Notes: generated from the sequence alone by a model not told the origin. A stretch of 64,000 nucleotides of DNA from Parietaria judaica (GCA_954871525.1 OX940869.1:20364001-20428000); one strand, 5' to 3'; shown: positions 32,579 through 45,041, counted from the stretch's first letter. Made by a program: numbers and translations.

Positions 32579-33144
32579 TAGGGTGGCAATTCAGGTTTCG
32601 TGTCGTGTTCGTGCCGGGTCTTAATCGTTTTTGGCTTATTTTACGTAGACCCAATACCAACCCATTTATTAATCATGTTAGAAAATGAGACTCAAATCCG
32701 CTGCATTTAAATACCATGTTTATGGTTTTTACCCGTTTAACTCATTTAACAAATTCATGCATTTTAAAATGATAAACTATTTCAATTTATACTCTCTTAA
32801 CTTGTTTTATTTAACTATATTATTTAAGATTTTTAAATTTACTAACGCTTTTTTTCATGTTTATCAATTATACGACATAATTTATAAAATAAGAAACATA
32901 AATGTCATATATAATAAGTATTAAAGCACTAAACAACATATATAAAATGTAACTTTTTCTCCTTAATCGTGTCCAATTGGGTCCCAATATGTTATCTTGT
33001 GCGTACTGTATTTACTCGTTATTTAATCGTGTTAATCGTGTTCAACACGGTCGGACCCATATCAATATATAGTAAATCCCAACCCGTTTAAATAATGTTG
33101 TAACAATTACGTGTTTCATGTAGTACCCCAAATTGTCACCCCTA
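32579..33144. mobile_element. hAT-family MITE (566 bp), 8-bp TSD ATTTATGA
   Basis: ATTTATGA at 32571-32578 and 33145-33152 flanks an element starting TAGGGTGGCAATT and ending AATTGTCACCCCTA; the ends are inverted repeats with one or two differences. The interior is non-coding and contains Arg/Gly-free AT-rich sequence with CCCGTT-type motifs. The 8-bp TSD and TAGGG terminus are diagnostic for hAT. Confidence 0.93.
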
Positions 33145-33330
33145 ATTTATGATGTATAAATGAACAATCATCGTCGTCTTTTGCCAAGTAAAAATAATAA
33201 ACCTTAATAATATATGCCTATAACAATTTATATACTTATAACGAAAAATAGCTCGAAAAAAGAAACACTCGGTAGTTTATATGTAGACATACACATGTAA
33301 TTATCCACATACACATTTAATACGACATGG

Positions 33331-34649
33331 TGTTCTTGGTTGCAAAACGCATATGCAAATTTACGCAAGTGCACGTGTCGACAAGTAATACATTGTGCAA
33401 GGCACAAAGATCGATCTCAGGGAGACTAAGTCAATTTTCGTTTTTAATTGCGAGTTATAAAATAAAATAACATATCATGAAAAATTATTGTAAAATCAAG
33501 ATCCATTAAAATTGTAAACTAAATTAATGTTCAAGCTGCTAATTAAAGATATTCGGAACAGGGGAGACAAGTAATATGATAAATGATGAGAGGAAACGGT
33601 TGGGCTCATGAATTACTTCGGGTTTTACGAATTACCGAATGCCAGGAATGCTGTTGCATTTTCTTAGTGATCTGAAAAACGACAATCACGTAGGATCTTC
33701 CGAACTTCCGTTTGAAACCCGATTGTAAACTAATCATTCATATTCCTATGATAAGACTACTTTACCGGTTAAAATTAAGTTCCAATTTCACGATCTACAC
33801 GAAGATTAATATATTCCTATACTCATCTCAATCCTATAAACGAAGTCACGAGATTAAACGTGTATCAAAGTTGTATATCCAATTCAATTCATATTTTCCA
33901 ATAGAAATTATATTAAGTTGAAACAAGAAATAGAATTATGACAAATTAAGCATTCAACCAAGAAATACGAAAACACAAAATCCCATCACAAATGATAATT
34001 CAATAATATCCTTAGTTCATCAATCACCCAACCTTAGGAAATTAGTTCATGTTAAGATAAAAATAAACATAAAATAAAGATTGGTTCAAGATACAACTCA
34101 TCAAACCGAATTAGGATGATCAAACGTGTTCAAATTGATGAATTGAGCTTTCCTCTCTTCTTTTGTTTTCTGCCTTGCTTTGCTTGTATTTCCCAGCAGC
34201 TTCCTTCCTTGTTCCAGCTCTTCACTTTCTTTCTTTAGCTTGTTGTTTTCCTTCTTTTTCCTACAGCTCGTTTCCTCTCTATTGCTGCCTCTCCTTCTTC
34301 GCAGCTCCACATCCTCTCTTTTTTGGTGGCTGCTCTATCCCAAAAGTCAAGGAGACTCTAATTAGGGCATCTTTCCTTGGTAATTGGGCCAAATTAATGA
34401 AACTCAATCTTAACATGTTATTAATTAATGCCCAAGTGAGAGAATCATGCAATAATAAACATAAATTTAGTTCTTTTTGTCAATGTAAATCAATATATGT
34501 TTATTTTCAATGTCACACAATTATGTTCAATCACTCACAATTTAGCTCTAATTGGACAATATTGTCAATTTTATATCGATCTTTCGTTCGGGTTTTAATT
34601 ATTAATTCCGTAAAAACCGTATAATAACTCTATTTTCATAGAGTTATCA
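33331..34649 (-). repeat. 3' LTR of element H
   Basis: It begins on + with TGTTCTTGGTTGCAAAAC and ends ATAGAGTTATCA. It aligns with 43710-45041. It is preceded (on the minus strand) by a strong polypurine tract at 34650-34666. Its ORFs on + are unsupported. Confidence 0.85.
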
Positions 34650-35966
34650 CCCCCCCTCCCCCAAACTTAAGATTTTGATTGTCCTCAAGCAAAAGAAAAT
34701 ATAAAGAACACGCAAAACTCGGAAAAATTGTTGTACCTTGACCACAAAATGTTAGCTTAATGCTCGAACCTCAAAAGATCACTAGTTATTTGATTACGAC
34801 TCTAGTTGAATGAATTCATTTGTCTTTTCTTCATTTTTCAATATCATATGTGCACGCTTGAAAATCCAATGTGTTATGAATGTTTGGTGTCCTTAATCTA
34901 TCCTCGGTCAACTTAGCGTCTAGTCCCCCAAGATGAGTGTGGAAATACCCCATAGGCCTACGTTTATTCACTATCTTCACTAATCTAGATAGACTAAGAT
35001 ATTGAGGATCAAAAAGCAACTTGTCCCATTTAATTAACCCCTCCCCCAAACTGTGATTGAGCTGCTTTCTTTATTTTTTTTCTTTTTTTAGCGGGTTAAT
35101 GATGTGTTGATAGTCACTCAAACTCGGTACTTGATTGAAAAACATGGGTGAGAATACAACCGAGCCCTCCTAAGAGTGATTATCAACACAATTCATTCCA
35201 AATTGAATTACTCCCTTTTTCTTTTGGAAAACCGAAACTATTCAACTCTTGCCCCTTTTTGCGGTATAGTGATGTGTTAAATTTCACTCAAACTCGGTAC
35301 TTGATTGCAACATGGGTGAGAATACAACCGAGCTCTCCTAAGAGTGATACTCAACACAAAATTATAATATATATATATATATATATTTAGGACAGCTTCT
35401 CATTAAGCACTCCCCCAAACTTATTAGGAACATTGTCCTCAATGTGTTCTACGGAGGGGCTGATCCGGAGGGGATAATCAAATAGCCGGCTTTTATCATT
35501 TCCTTGTCTATGATCTATCTTTTCTATTTCGCCTCGAGAGCGAGCAAACGTAGGTTCTAGAGTAGTGAAATGGGAGGGACTAAAAGACTAAGCGACCTAT
35601 GATTTCAAAAGGGCCCCGAAACGAACACACGGAAATTTTCTCGCACATTAGTTACGTTATGAAGAGCAATTTCTTTGACACATGAAATTCAAACAACGAG
35701 CATAATCAAGAACATCGTATCCTTATTCGGGTTCGAGCACTAAGTAACGACAAAATCCTAAGGTCTAATGGTAAATGATGACTAATAAAACAGAAACTAA
35801 TAAAACACACACAAAACATAAAGAAAATATGAATTAATTTCAAGGAAGGGATTGGAAAAACTTCCCTGACAGTGGTGCTTGATCACTCACGGCGTCGGCT
35901 CTTTCGGCGGCTTCGTGGGGCAGGCTGAACGGGTGCCGTTGGTCTCTCTTTGTGTGGAACAGCTGG
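34650..35966 (-). other. 3' untranslated region of element H with an 85-bp direct repeat
   Basis: It starts with the polypurine tract (G-rich on minus, 34650-34666). Two copies of an 85-bp unit lie at about 35104-35190 and 35272-35358, sharing TCACTCAAACTCGGTACTTG and GTGAGAATACAACCGAG. An AT microsatellite is at 35366-35386. No coding sequence is seen. Confidence 0.7.
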
Positions 35967-37223
35967 CTACTCGGGCCTTGCACTCGTGATCGATGCCTCA
36001 TGGAACTCGATTTCTACTTCCATGTCGGTGTAGATTTCCGTCGCGAACGGAGGAAACGGGTGCTGAAAACCACCGAGTGTTTGGAGGTTGCGCAAAAATG
36101 CGTTGTGGTAATCCCGCGTATATTGGAAGAATCTTCGGTGGTCCTCAGTAGCGTTGTATTGCACGATTTCCACATCGGAAAGTCTCTCCTCCATTCTGCC
36201 GGTTTGTGCACGAATACCCGCCACGTCGCGTTGGATTATCGTGCAAGCTGCCATCAACCTCTCGAGAACCTCCATTTCCGCTGTCTCTGGTCGAGGTCTT
36301 GGTCGGCGGGGATTGTTCGGGTTGACTCGGTTGATGATTGATTGGGTGATTTTTATTCCGAAATCCCAGGTCGGTTCGTGGGCATCTATCGTGACACCGG
36401 CAGCGACACAAAGCCGAGAAATCAATGACGAGAACCATATTTGAGTGGAGTCGCGCCTGCCGCACAACTTGATTTGCTCCATAAGAAGCTTCCCCACATT
36501 GAACCCGCCATTTTGAATGTTGTACAGCAGCGCGATCCGTACACTTGGGATGGTTGTGGCATTCAACGACAGCATGAGCCGATTTTCAGCAAAGGCTAAT
36601 AAGGTTTTGTATTCATGTTGAATGGTGTGAGGCGAGACCGACAATGCGCCTAGTTGAGAGATATCCCACTCGAATCCCTCCACGTACACAGAGTCCAATA
36701 TGTCATCCAACTCCTCTGCGGCTAGGCCGTGGTAGAATTCCATGAAATCCAATGCGTCGTTGGGTATGTTGTCGATGCCGTTGATGAGCTCGAAGGTTAC
36801 CAAAACGTTGACACGTCGAACGAACACTGAGCGCGTGTTTCGTGCGTTGAAATTTGCATAAGATTCGAGGGCAACAATTTTGTACGCCTTTGGTTGCTCT
36901 CGGGCGATGTCTTGCAAATTGTTAGCTTCCATGGTTTCCTTCACGTATATCGGGTAATCTCCGAACCCGTTTATGTTGTAAACAAATCCTCGTTCAGCCA
37001 TTGGCTTTCGGTGGCGTGTCGCTGCGTAGAATTTCTTTGAAGCTTTGAGATTCACGAACTTGGAGTCCTCATAATCGTTGGCTTGGGTTATCCGGCGTTG
37101 ATTTGATTCCGGCTCTTCTCGCTGATTTTTAGCCGCGTCTTCATCCTCGGATATTTCTTCCCCTGTTCGCTCTTCCATAACTTCCTTTCCGCGTCCCTTT
37201 CGTGCAGTGGCCTTGAATCCCAT
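35967..37223 (-). CDS. Athila-type extra ORF (putative plant transposon protein domain), 418 aa
   Basis: An uninterrupted frame between integrase and 3' LTR; the first ATG is at 37223 (a GTG lies 11 codons upstream, right after a stop). The N-terminus is charged; residues about 55-270 carry the plant transposon protein domain (PF20167-like): SKKFYAATRHRKPMAERGF, IDNIPNDALDFMEFYHGLAA, IALLYNIQNGGFNVGKLLME, and SSLISRLCVAAGVTIDAHEP. A Pro/Arg-rich linker and a C-terminal helix (MEVLERLMAA, MEERLSDVE) follow. This occupies the place of the env-like ORF in Athila elements, but I see no signal peptide or membrane helix. Function unknown. It is the only open gene in an otherwise broken element. Confidence 0.75.
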   Translation of the reverse strand: MGFKATARKGRGKEVMEERTGEEISEDEDAAKNQREEPESNQRRITQANDYEDSKFVNLKASKKFYAATRHRKPMAERGFVYNINGFGDYPIYVKETMEANNLQDIAREQPKAYKIVALESYANFNARNTRSVFVRRVNVLVTFELINGIDNIPNDALDFMEFYHGLAAEELDDILDSVYVEGFEWDISQLGALSVSPHTIQHEYKTLLAFAENRLMLSLNATTIPSVRIALLYNIQNGGFNVGKLLMEQIKLCGRRDSTQIWFSSLISRLCVAAGVTIDAHEPTWDFGIKITQSIINRVNPNNPRRPRPRPETAEMEVLERLMAACTIIQRDVAGIRAQTGRMEERLSDVEIVQYNATEDHRRFFQYTRDYHNAFLRNLQTLGGFQHPFPPFATEIYTDMEVEIEFHEASITSARPE

Positions 37224-38107
37224 TCCTTCTAATTCGAGTCTGCCTACTTCTTCCACCCCGATTCAACTCTTCTCAAAGCCACAAATTTGACCAGAAGCCA
37301 AACCCACAATTTTGTCCACAAATCAAATCCACAAGCCGCAGCCTATGCTTCGACAAATTGCCCACAAAAATTTCCAAACAAACTTTCCATCGATCAATTC
37401 ACGGTTCAACAACTTCTCTGATCATTGAGCATAGAATAATCGACGAGAATGAGAAGCAAAATAGAAACTTGAATTCTTGTCGAAGAGCAGTGAGCGAGCA
37501 AACTAAAAAAAATGATGAACATGAACAGCGATTCCAAGAGCAACACACCCAGATGTCGATGAAACTCAGAGCACGAACCGAGCACACCGAACTCAAAAGT
37601 GATTCCGACCGCAATGATTTGCAGCTCGTCGGTCGCTCAGTGGCTGAGCTACGAAGAACTCTCCGACGAGAGTAGTGAGCAAGCAAACCCAGATGATGAT
37701 GAACAGTGATTCGCACCTGATGAACGACGATTATCAATCCAGAGGTTCGCGATTCTTGAGCACGAGCAGGTTCGCCAGCTTCGTAAAGAAAACCCAGAAG
37801 TTGAGGGTGACTGTGGCTGTGGGTCGGAGAGACTTCAATGGAGTTTAGGAGATGGTCAGCAATGGAGTACGGGGATTTGAGTAGGGAGATGGAGGTTTCG
37901 ATGCTTCGAGAGATTTACGGCTTCGATTTGGGATTTGCGATTTCTGAGATGGAAATGGTTTCCCAAACGACATGGGTTTGATAAACAACACCCATAAATG
38001 ACTCTGGAGCATGCAAACGACATGTGCTTTCCTCCAATATTAGTGCAAAATGCGACAGGAATGCAGTAGCAATTTTTGCTGCATTTTGGTCGTAAAACTG
38101 CACCTTA
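37224..38107 (-). other. Non-coding region between integrase and extra ORF of element H
   Basis: No conserved protein on the minus strand. The plus strand has a 105-codon ORF (37358-37675) rich in Lys, Glu and Arg. Some Tat/Athila elements carry antisense ORFs, but nothing recognisable is encoded. Confidence 0.45.
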
Positions 38108-39607
38108 TTAACAATAAAAACTTGTTCTTTTATTAATTTGGGCTGCCTCCCAACAAGCGCTTGATTTAAAGTCTTCAGCCTGACTTTCCCGTCTTTGCGG
38201 GTCTTGGAGTATTATGGAGGTCTTAGCTCGATCAATCGGACCTCCTAAATATTTCTTGATTTGTTGACCGTTCACTTTGAATTTTTTTCCTGATGCAATG
38301 TCTTGTAACTCTACTGCACCATGAGGAAAAACCATAGAAACGAGGAACGGTCCCGACCAAGAGGATTTCAATTTACCGGGAAACAACTTCAACCTTGAGT
38401 TAAACAAAAGCACTTGGTTGTCCTTCTTCAGACTCTCTCCTTTGAATCTTTTTATCATGCCATCTCTTAACTTCTTCCTTGTATAGCTTGGCATTTTCGT
38501 ATGATTGGAGATGAAATTCATCAAGCTCGTTGAATTGCATTAATCGCTTTTCGCCTACCGCCTCGATATCAAAATTCAACTTGTTGAGTGCCCAATAAGC
38601 CTTGTGCTCCCATCCAAAAGGCAAATGACATGCCTTTCCAAAGACGAGTTGATACGGTGACATCCCGATAGGTGTTTTATACGCTGTCCGGTAAGCCCAC
38701 AAGGTATCGTCTAGTCGCTTTGACCATTCATTCCGTGTTGGAGAAACGGTCTTCTCCAAGATGGACTTAATTTGTCGGTTAGAGACCTCCGCTTGCCCAT
38801 TAGTTTGAGGATGATATCCGGTTGCCATCTTGTGCCGAATATAATACTTAGATAACACGGGACCGACATACTTGTTGCAAAAATGACTCCCCTCGTCACT
38901 AATTATAACTCTTGGTGTTCCGAAACGAGTGAATATTTGCTTCTTAAGAAAGGCCAAAACCACCCGGGAGTCATTGGTCGGGAATGCGGCGGCTTCCATG
39001 CATTTCGAGACACAGTCCACCACCACAAGTATATGTAGATTACCGAAGTATGAGACGAACGGTCCCATGAAATCTATTCCCCAAACATCGAATTACTCGA
39101 CCTTTAAAATGTTCGTGAGAGGCATTTCGTTCCACCTTGAGATGTTTCCCACCCTTTGGCATCGGTCACACTTGAGCACAAAATTCCGGGCATCCTTGAA
39201 TAAGGTCGGCCAATAGAATCCCGATTGTAACACCTTCGCTGCTGTCCGGTCTCCTTGGAAATGGCTTCCATAATATCTTCTATTTCCTCTTCCGGGACAC
39301 ATCGCCGTAACATGTGATCAACGCATTCTTTAAAAAGAAGGGGTTCATCCCAATAATATCGCCTAACGTCATGAAGAAATTTCCTTCGTTGTTGCGATTT
39401 TGAATCCGGCGAAAAAATGTTACTAACCAAGTAATTAGAAAAATCAGCGTACCACGGAGTTGTCACGCTCACGACAAAGAGTTGTTCGTCTGAAAATGCC
39501 TCCTTAACATCTTCAAAATCAGCCCCTTTTTGTCGTATTTTCAAGCCTCGATAGATGATTAGCCACTTGATTTTCAGTTCCGGGTCGATCTCTAATTTCC
39601 TCATCAA
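38108..39607 (-). pseudogene. Integrase of element H
   Basis: In two or three minus-strand frames. The zinc-binding N-terminus is split by a frameshift near 39290 (DHMLRRCVP, then VLKCDRCQRVGN). The catalytic core has its three acidic positions ([11 protein letters not shown] preceded by Asp, [26 protein letters not shown]), then [20 protein letters not shown]. After a frame change near 38460 the C-terminal domain follows (NSRLKLFPGKLKSSWSGPF), without a chromodomain. Catalytic residues are intact but frameshifts prevent expression of the whole. Confidence 0.85.
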
Positions 39608-40800
39608 ATTCCTGAAGCAAAAGAACCCAACAAATCAGCCGCAGTTTTGACTCCTTGGTCACGAGATATTTGATCGCCGAATGATCCGTGTAAAAAATGA
39701 ATTTTGTGCAGACGAGATAAGCGCGAAATTTGTCGAAAGCGAAGACTACGTCCAGTAACTCTTTCTCCGTGACGGTATAGTTCAATTGAGCTTCGATGAC
39801 CGTCTTACTTGCATAATAAATGGAGTGGAAAACTCGATCTTTTCGCTGCCCCATCACAGCGCCAATTGCGAAATCACTCGCATCGCACATGACTTCGAAC
39901 GGTTGAGACCAATCCGGGGCTTCTATAATAGGGGCTGTTGTAAGCTTGGTTCTTAACTCCTCAAATGCTAAGTGGCAAGCCTCATCAAAAGAGAACACCT
40001 TGTTTTGTTCCAACAATGAGCAAAGAGGCTTTGAGATTTTTTAGAAGTCCTTTATGGACCGTCTGTAAAACCCGCAATGACCCAAGAAACTACGAATTCC
40101 TTTTACATTTGTTGGTGGTGGTAGCTTGGAGATTACTTCAACTTTAGCGTGGTCAACTTCAATTCCTTTCTTGGACACCTTGTGTCCGAGCACAATGCCT
40201 TCACGCACCATGAAATGACACTTTTCCCAATTAAGCACCAAGTTTGTTTCTTCACATCGACGCAACACTTTCTCCAAATTCTTCAAACAACTCGTGAAGT
40301 CATCCCCGAAAACTGAGAAATCGTCCATAAATATTTTTATTGAATTTTCAACCATGTCCGAGAATATAGCCATCATGCAACGTTGAAAGGTTGCGGGTGT
40401 GTTACATAAGCCGAATGGCATCCGTCGGAACGCAAAAGTTCCGAAAGGACACGTGAAAGTGGTCTTGTGTTGGTCGTCATGGGCGATGGCGGAATAACAG
40501 TCGAGGACGCAATAAAACTCCTTTCAGGCCAACCGATCAAGCATTTGGTCGACAAAATGGAGAGGGAAATGGCCCTTTCTTGTGGCCTTGTTTAGTCGCC
40601 GATAATCCATACAATTCCCCTATCCCGTTACCGTTCTTGTAGAAATGAACTCGTCTTTCTTGTTCTTCATCACTGTTATTCCCTCTTTCTTTGGCACACA
40701 TTGCGCGGGACTAACCCATGCACTATCGGAAATTGGGTAAATATTATCGGCATCGAGCCACTTAATTATTTCCTTTTTCACGACCTCTTTCATGACATGA
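39519..40800 (-). pseudogene. Reverse transcriptase and RNase H of element H
   Basis: RT fingers and palm are in several frames between 40800 and 40422 with stops; from 40421 the frame reads MPFGLCNTPATFQRCMMAIF and KIFMDDFSVFG, the FMDD active-site box typical of Athila. Connection sequence ISKLPPPTNVKGIRSFLGHC leads, after an in-frame stop near 40038, to RNase H starting [19 protein letters not shown], with [19 protein letters not shown] and TDHSAIKYL. There is no second (archaeal-type) RNase H, unlike element K. Confidence 0.85.
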
Positions 40801-40811
40801 TTAGGTCGCCG

Positions 40812-41816
40812 CTACCCCTCAATAGAATTCCCACTGTTTTCATACAAAAGAATCTTGTGCATGCAAAGTGTTGGGCTAATTATGTTAATATCCGCAATAC
40901 TCCATCCGATGGCCTTTTTGAATTTTTTTAGAACCTCCAACAACTCTTTTTCTTGCTCCATAGTAAGCTCCGAAGATACAATAACCGGAGGGCTATCGTT
41001 TTCCCCCAAATAAGCATAATGGAGATGAGGCGGCAATGGCTTTAACTCCAATTGTGGTGCTTCCTCAATGGACGGGTTCGGTACTTTGAAATCTCGCTCT
41101 CCAAGTACCAATGACTCGAATTTGCGCTCGATTCTCTCTTGGTTAGGTTTGGAATCCAACCATGCAACTTGGGCTTCATCATTGTCAGTTGTATCGCCGA
41201 GCTTGTTTCGGCCAAATTGCTTTTGAACGACTTCGGCCACCAATTCGTCCATGATATCAATGGAAGAACATTCTTCAACTTCATCCGGATATTTAAGAGC
41301 ATTTAAGACATTAAACGTGATTTTCTCGTCATCTAACCTCATGGTTTATTCTCCTTTTTACACATCAATGAGCGTTCGGCCGGTTCCAAGGAACGGTCTC
41401 CCAAGAATAATCGGAACCTCTTGATCGACTTCAAAGTCCAAGACAATAAAGTCAGCCGGAAATATGAATTTGTCGACTTTCACCAAGAAATCTTCTATCT
41501 TCCCTTTCGGATATGCTATAGACCGATCGGCAAGTTGTAATGTGATGGTTGTAGGCCAGGCTTCTCCAATGCCCAACTTCTTGAAAACCGAGGCGGGCAT
41601 GAGATTGATACTTGAACCAAGACCACAAAGTGCCCGACCAAAGTAAGAGTTCCCAATAGCACACGGGATGGTGAAACTTCCCGGATCCTTCAATTTTGGT
41701 GGTAGCTTGTTTCTAAATAAAGCGCTACAATCCTCTGTTAATGCCACGGTCTCGAATTCTCCAAGCCTTCTTTTCTTAGACAAGATGTCTTTCAAGAATT
41801 TAGCGTAGCTTGGCAT
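40812..41816 (-). pseudogene. Protease and pol linker of element H
   Basis: The segment 41816-41358 has the retropepsin region with ALCGLGSSINLMPASVFKKL and VPIILGRPFLGTGRTLIDV. The usual catalytic D of the DLG(A/S)S motif reads G, so the enzyme would be dead. A TGA/TAG pair separates it from 41342-40812, the acidic linker that in Athila leads to RT (LELKPLPPHLHYAYLGEND). The order agrees with gag on the right and RT on the left. Confidence 0.8.
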
Positions 41817-42008
41817 TTGTTACAAGGCTTCCACTAACGGGATGTTAATATGGAGCTACTTAAGAACGTTTAAGAATTTACCGAATTGTTGCTCGTTCCT
41901 CTATTTTTGAAGTATTTGTGGAAAAGACGGAGGCTGATTTAGCATTTTGCTCATACCAAGGTCATCAACAGAAGGAAATGCTTCAGAATTGTTGTTGCAT
42001 TTTGTTCC

Positions 42009-43550
42009 CTAAACTAGAGCTGAATTTTTCCGAATTCCGCTCCTTTCGTTAGTTTGACTTGACGTTTCTTCCACTGCACCTTGGATTGAAGTGGGCTCTG
42101 TCTGTTTCTTAGCTTCTTGGGCTTTTGGGTCGAGCTCGACCTCCTTTCCATTCCGTAAGGTGAAAATAATGTTGCATTGCTCTTTTCCGTCTTTCCTCGG
42201 ATCATTGGTTTGAGACGGAAGAGAACCTTGCGGTCTATTAGAGAGAGCGCTTGCAATCTGCCCCATTTGAGTTTCAAGTGTTCTTAGAGCCGCATCTTGG
42301 CTTTGTTGCTTGGCCTTGGTTTCCGCCATGAATTCCTTCATCAAGGTGTCTAAGGAACTTGTTGGAGCTTTTTGTTGCGGTTGAAAACCCGAAGGAACCA
42401 TTTGATTAGGACGTTGAAACTGATTTGCTCCACTAGATGAGGCTCCCCCTTGTTGATTCCATTGTTGGTTACCAAATTTTCTTCCTCCTTGGTTGTAAGA
42501 GCCTTGTTGGAAATGTTGATTTCTTCCCGCTTGGTGAAAGTTACCGACATAGCAAGCCGAAGCGGGATTGGATGGGCATTCTTCGTAAACATGAGGCTCG
42601 CCGCAATAGACACAAGATACCTCGTGTGTCTCAAAGGTTTGTACCGCATTGATACTTGGCTCCGGATTGCTTATCTTGGTCAATTGATGAAGAATGGTGG
42701 ACATTTGAGCTTGAAGCTTTGTAATGGCGTCAAGTTCTAATTTCCCGCCAACCTTCGGAGTACTTAGCCTAGTAGTAGGTCATTGACTATGATTTCTAGC
42801 CATTTTCTCGAAGATTTCAAGACCCGCATTGTAAGACTTCGTCATAAAGGCACCTCCGGCCGTGGCATCCAAGTTCGATCTCGTTGGAGCATTCAAACCA
42901 TTGTAGAAAGTTTGCATTTGGATCCAAAGGGGCAGTCCGTGATGAGGACATTGCCTAAGAAGCTCCTTAAACCTTTCCCACACTTCATAAATGGACTCGC
43001 TATCTTCTTGTTGAAACGAGGTGATGGAATTCCTCAACTTGGACACTTTCGTTGGTGGAAAATACTTTATGAGAAATTTCTCCGCCAATTCATTCCATGT
43101 TCGCACCGATCCCGGTTGCAAAGAGTTTAGCCATGCTCTTGAACTATCTCATAGAGAATATTGAAAAAGCTTGATTCGCAAAGTTTCTTCGGACACGCCT
43201 TGAATTCGGAAATTGTCGCTCATATCCTTGAAAACCCGAAGATGAAGATGAGGATCCTCGGTGGCTAATCCGCTAAATTGCCCCGCGGATTGTAACATTT
43301 GGAACATCACCGGCTTGAGTTCAAAGTGAGTGGCATGGATGGTGGGCTGAATAATGCCCGGATTGAGCCCTTGAAGAACCTGGACCGCATAATCTTGCAT
43401 TGGAAGGTCCAATTCATTCACGATAGGGGGTTGCTGTATAGCTCTGTGCCGACCGGCTCTTTCCTCGGCAATAGCTAAGTTTGGCTCGCTCTTTGAGGCT
43501 CGGATTTTAGGCAAGAGTGTTCGTTCTATATCTAAATCAATAGGAAGCAA
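42009..43550 (-). pseudogene. gag of element H
   Basis: From 43550 the frame gives an N-terminal region, HLHLRVFKDMSDNFRIQG, then an in-frame TGA near 43146 just before SSRAWLNSLQPGSVRTWNEL, FLIKYFPPTKVSKLRNSITS, and a second stop near 42779. A zinc knuckle-type motif CVYCGEPHVYEEC (about 42610-42570) is followed by a Gln/Asn-rich tail. All Gag parts are recognisable in one frame with point stops, so it decayed by substitutions. Confidence 0.82.
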
Positions 43551-43684
43551 TAGAGCTTTGTTTTCTCCGGCATAGAATTAGATTAATCCGCCTAAGAATA
43601 GAATCGAGAGAACAAATGTTAAGCACACAATTATCTAAATTAAAAACAAAAATAACTCGTAAAAAATGCGTAAATTGAATATTA

Positions 43685-43703
43685 GTCCCCGGCAACGGCG
43701 CCA
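43685..43703 (-). other. Primer binding site of element H (tRNA-Asp type)
   Basis: The minus strand reads TGGCGCCGTTGCCGGGGA shortly after the LTR end CGAACA. It is complementary to the 3' end of tRNA-Asp, the primer typical of Athila elements. Confidence 0.85.
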
Positions 43704-43709
43704 AAAACT

Positions 43710-45041
43710 TGTTCGTTGCAAAACATATATGCAAATTTACGCAAGTGCACGTGTCGACAAGTAATACATTGTGCAAGGCACAAAGATCGATCCCACGGAG
43801 ACTAAGTTAATTTTCATATTTAATTGTGAGTTATAAAATTAATAACATATCATGAAAAATTGTTGTAAAATCAAGATCCATTCAAATTGTAAACTAAATT
43901 AATGTTCAAAACTGCTAATTAAAGATATTCGGAACAGGGGAGACAAGTAATTTGATAAATGATGAGTGGAAACGGTTGGGCTCATGAATTACTTCGGGTT
44001 TTACGAATTACCCAATGCGACAGGAATGCTATTGCATTTTCTTAGTGATCTGAAAAACGACAATCACGTAGGTTCTTCCGAACTTCCGTTTGAAACCCGA
44101 TTGTAAAATAATCATTAATATTCCTATGATAAGACTACTTTACCGGTTAAAATTAAGTTCCAATTTCACGATCTACACGGAGATTAATATATTCTTATAC
44201 TCATCTCAATCCTATGAACGAAGTCACGAGATTAAATGTGTATCAAAGTTGTTTATCCAATTCAATTCATATTTTCCAATAGAAATTAAATCTGAAATTC
44301 TATTAAGTTGAAACAAGAAATAGAATTATGACAAATTAAGCATTCAACCAAGAAATAAGAAAACACAAAATCCCATTACAAATGATAATTCAACAAATCC
44401 CTTAGTTCATCAATCACCCAACCTTAGGACATTAGTTCATGTTAAGATAACAATAAACATAAAATAAAGATTGGTTCAAGATACAACTCATCAAACTGAA
44501 TTAGGATGATCAAACGTGTTCAAATTGATGAATTGAGCCTTCCTCTCTTCTTTTCTTCTCTGCCTTGCTTTGCTTGTATTTCCCAGCAGCTTCCTTCCTT
44601 GTTCCAACTCTTCACTTTCTTTCTTCAGCTTGTTGTTTTCCTTCTTTTTCCTGCAGCTCGTTTTCTCTCTATTGCCGCCTCTCCCTTCTTTGCAGCTCCA
44701 CAGCTTCCCTTTTTTGGTGGCCGCTCTATCCCAGAAGTAAAGGAGAGTCTAATTAGGGCATCTTTCCTTGCTAATTGGGCCAAATTAATGAAGCCCAATC
44801 TTAACATGTTATTAATTAATGCCAAAGTGAGAGAATCATGTAATAATACACATAAATTTAGTTCTTTTTGTCAATGTAAATCAATATATGTGTTTATTTT
44901 CAATGTCACACAAATATGTTCAATCACTCACAATTTAGCTCTAATTGGACAATATTGTCAATTTTATATCGATCTTTCTTTTGTGTTTTAATTATTAATT
45001 CTGTAAAAACCGCGTAATAACTCTATTTTCATAGAGTTACA
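43710..45041 (-). repeat. 5' LTR of element H
   Basis: On + it starts TGTTCGTTGCAAAAC and ends ATAGAGTTACA. It is 13 bp longer than the 3' LTR, with scattered substitutions and small indels. AT-rich and non-coding. Confidence 0.85.

Larger units (their letters stand above)
33331..45041 (-). mobile_element. Element H: Athila-type Ty3/gypsy retrotransposon, degenerate
   Basis: Two LTRs (33331-34649 and 43710-45041) flank, in minus-strand order, a tRNA-Asp primer site, gag, protease, RT, RNase H, integrase and an extra ORF. The LTRs differ at roughly 5% over the first 200 bp, so the copy is much older than element D. No clear TSD: left flank CATGG, right flank ATATC. The primer site, the FMDD box of RT and the additional ORF after integrase all point to the Athila lineage. 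Confidence 0.88.
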
